From positions 1-7,626 of the forward strand of contig CASGBP010000032.1 of the NCBI GenBank assembly GCA_949299825.1: DNA of 7,626 nucleotides, given 5' to 3'. The notes under the pieces were generated by a model. That model saw nothing but the letters and a program-made list of their open reading frames with translations, did not search any database and had not been told where the DNA came from. The stretch comes from an uncultured Mycoplasmataceae bacterium. GTDB lineage: Bacteria; Bacillota_I; Bacilli_A; Mycoplasmatales; Mycoplasmoidaceae. Shown here one piece after another: positions 6,964 to 7,626 of this stretch. How positions within the stretch are numbered: the stretch's first letter is position 1; the number at the start of each line of letters is the position of its first letter. The position numbers were made by a program, and so were the translations under genes.

Positions 6964-7037
6964 TGGTGCCGAATGGCAGAATTGAACTGCCGGCTAAGCA
7001 TTACCATTGCTTTGTTTTACCACTAAACTAATTCGGC
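6964..7037 (-). tRNA. tRNA-Thr (anticodon GGU)
   Basis: The 74-nt minus-strand sequence folds as a full cloverleaf. The acceptor GCCGAAT pairs with ATTCGGC; the D arm is GTTT/AAAC with loop AGTGGTA; the anticodon stem is AAGCA/TGCTT with loop ATGGTAA; the variable loop is AGCC (4 nt); the T arm is GGCAG/CTGCC with loop TTCAATT. Discriminator A and CCA are encoded. Anticodon GGU reads ACC/ACU. The first two pairs G1-C72 and C2-G71, with G35 and U36, match bacterial threonyl-tRNA synthetase identity elements, and the 3' half closely follows E. coli tRNA-Thr. Position 32 is A rather than the usual pyrimidine. The 5' ten nucleotides overlap the end of the 53-codon reading frame upstream. No separate promoter is visible within that frame, so co-transcription followed by RNase P processing is likely (inference). 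Confidence 0.95.
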
Positions 7038-7189
7038 TCAAATTTCTTGGTTTTAAGCATAGCTTTTTTAGCTTTTAATTCCTTCTTAAGATAGGATAGT
7101 TGCATTTTCTCTGCCTTAATCTTTTTTTCTTGTTCTTCAATATCCTTATTTATTTTTTTTATGGTTTCTTGTATTTGTGTCTTATCCAT
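7028..7189 (-). CDS. 53-residue lysine-rich coiled-coil micro-protein overlapping tRNA-Thr
   Basis: A minus-strand frame runs from ATG (7189-7187) to TAG (7030-7028) and gives 53 residues beginning MDKTQIQETIKKINKDIEEQ and ending KTKKFEPN. The composition is almost all Lys, Glu, Gln, Ile and Leu, with hydrophobic residues every three to four positions (I6, I10, I13, I17, I24, L31, L34, L38). This predicts one long charged helix or coiled coil with no membrane segment. Its last bases, including the stop, are the first ten nucleotides of the tRNA. A TATAAT (7221-7226) upstream fits an expressed unit, but no good ribosome binding site is seen: AGGT is 15 bases away. The amphipathic patterning over the whole frame favours a real protein. 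The function is unknown, and an untranslated leader of the tRNA is the alternative. Confidence 0.55.
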   Translation of the reverse strand: MDKTQIQETIKKINKDIEEQEKKIKAEKMQLSYLKKELKAKKAMLKTKKFEPN

Positions 7190-7220
7190 AATGATAATAA
7201 TTTTACCTAAATTATTAAAT

Positions 7221-7251
7221 ATTATAAATATTTATTTTGTGCTTTTAGCAA
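7221..7251 (-). promoter_or_regulatory. Putative promoter of the micro-ORF/tRNA-Thr unit
   Basis: On the minus strand, TTGCTA (7251-7246, four of six matches to TTGACA) is followed after a 19-bp spacer by a perfect TATAAT (7226-7221). Transcription would begin near 7214, about 25 bases before the micro-ORF ATG. The spacer is longer than ideal, and the AT-rich background weakens the call. Confidence 0.45.
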
Positions 7252-7428
7252 TGTATATTAATTATTTAGTTTCATTTATTGCTATGTATTATTTAATTAA
7301 TGTAATCTTTTTTAATGAAAATAAGTTTTGTTTAAGTGGTGTCATATTTTAGATATTTAGTAAAAAATTAGTTCGTTAATCTTTTAAGGTTTAAGACTAA
7401 ATGCATCTTCTCTAGTTTTTATTAATAG

Positions 7429-7465
7429 ATTAAAAACAAATGATGCAATAAAGCATATTTTGTTT
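7429..7465 (-). terminator. Weak terminator-like interrupted hairpin after the partial minus-strand gene
   Basis: On the minus strand AAACAAA (7465-7459) pairs with TTTGTTT (7440-7434), and inside it ATGC pairs with GCAT around a TTTATT loop, with a 2x2 internal loop between the stems. The 3' arm runs into more T residues. It is AT-rich and interrupted, so it could be a weak terminator for the gene ending at 7527 or chance. Confidence 0.35.
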
Positions 7466-7516
7466 AATTAAATTTTCATAATTTTATATCTACAATTATT
7501 GCATTAGTAAGTCTAT

Positions 7517-7534
7517 GTAATTAGTACTAATTAC
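7517..7534. repeat. Perfect 18-bp palindrome over the stop codon of the partial gene
   Basis: GTAATTAGTACTAATTAC equals its own reverse complement over 18 bp and contains the TAG stop (7529-7527) of the minus-strand coiled-coil gene. As RNA it would form a 7-bp stem with a GTAC loop. No T-run follows, so it is not a standard terminator. It could be a processing or binding site. Confidence 0.6.
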
Positions 7535-7626
7535 TTATTAATTCCTGTTTAATTGTTGGACATTGTTTAATTTGATTAACATCAATTTCAAGTTGAGACA
7601 CTTTCTTTTCTAAATTATCCAATCTA
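7527..7626 (-). CDS. C-terminal end of a coiled-coil protein (partial, continues past the right edge)
   Basis: Reading the minus strand from the window edge gives 32 residues ending in TAG. The first two-thirds, RLDNLEKKVSQLEIDVNQIK, has Leu, Leu, Val, Leu, Val, Ile at positions 2, 5, 9, 12, 16 and 19, an exact heptad a/d pattern. This is good evidence for a real coiled-coil C terminus rather than random translation. A tail CPTIKQELISN follows. The N-terminal part and the start lie outside the window, so the family cannot be named. It shares strand with the micro-ORF and tRNA-Thr and is separated from them by about 340 bp. Confidence 0.65.
   Translation of the reverse strand, partial: RLDNLEKKVSQLEIDVNQIKQCPTIKQELISN

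Larger units (their letters stand above)
7190..7526. other. 337-bp AT-rich stretch without a convincing gene
   Basis: This lies between the partial coiled-coil gene and the micro-ORF, both on the minus strand. It holds the putative promoter of the micro-ORF/tRNA unit and an interrupted hairpin at 7434-7465. A plus-strand frame crosses part of it (7161-7352) but lacks a ribosome binding site. I saw no tRNA, riboswitch or repeat array here. Confidence 0.6.

Noticed and set aside
7161..7352. 63-codon plus-strand frame encoding a very hydrophobic peptide with two membrane-like stretches
   Set aside because: There is no ribosome binding site before its ATG (a T tract instead). It overlaps the micro-ORF in antisense, and T-rich DNA naturally translates into Phe/Ile/Leu, so it looks like a compositional artefact.
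7190..7526. CRISPR array, insertion sequence or riboswitch in the noncoding stretch
   Set aside because: There are no regularly spaced repeats, no transposase fragments or terminal repeats, and no recognisable aptamer core.

Overview
The window is AT-rich (roughly 70% A+T by eye) and comes from a mollicute (Mycoplasma/Spiroplasma/Entomoplasma-type bacterium) that reads UGA as tryptophan (translation table 4). Under the standard code, gyrB, the glycosyltransferase gene and the exonuclease-like gene would each be broken by TGA. Read as Trp, every frame closes cleanly, and conserved Trp positions such as GyrB 'QLWETTMDP' are restored. I found eight in-frame TGA Trp codons and no TGG Trp codon in the genes read. 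I cannot name the genus from sequence alone.

Bases 1-5760 (+ strand) hold five genes packed end to end: the 3' half of gyrB, complete gyrA, a family-2 glycosyltransferase, a small DnaQ-fold exonuclease-like protein and galU. The gaps are 16 bp (gyrB/gyrA), 2 bp (gyrA/glycosyltransferase), a 1-bp TAATG overlap (glycosyltransferase/exonuclease-like) and an 11-bp overlap (exonuclease-like/galU). This suggests one transcript linking DNA supercoiling (GyrAB), a nucleic-acid-processing fold and sugar activation plus transfer (GalU makes UDP-glucose; the glycosyltransferase could use an activated sugar for glycolipid or polyprenyl-phosphate sugar synthesis). The functional link is inference.

Bases 5761-5848 are a regulatory-looking gap with a TATAAT box inside an inverted repeat, and a perfect 12-bp palindrome against the ribosome binding site of the next gene. 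Bases 5849-6889 (+) encode a 346-residue soluble, highly charged protein that I do not recognise.

After 6890 the coding strand switches. On the minus strand there is the C-terminal end of a coiled-coil protein entering from the right edge (7527-7626), a 337-bp stretch with no convincing gene, a 53-codon coiled-coil micro-ORF (7028-7189), and tRNA-Thr(GGU) (6964-7037). The tRNA's first ten nucleotides are the last codons and the stop of the micro-ORF. A strong rho-independent terminator (6922-6946) ends the tRNA transcript and lies between the two converging transcription units.

Most of the window is housekeeping. The parts most worth a second look are the exonuclease-like protein with a substituted catalytic motif, the micro-ORF/tRNA overlap, the orphan 346-residue protein with its structured leader, and the unusual company kept by the gyrase genes.
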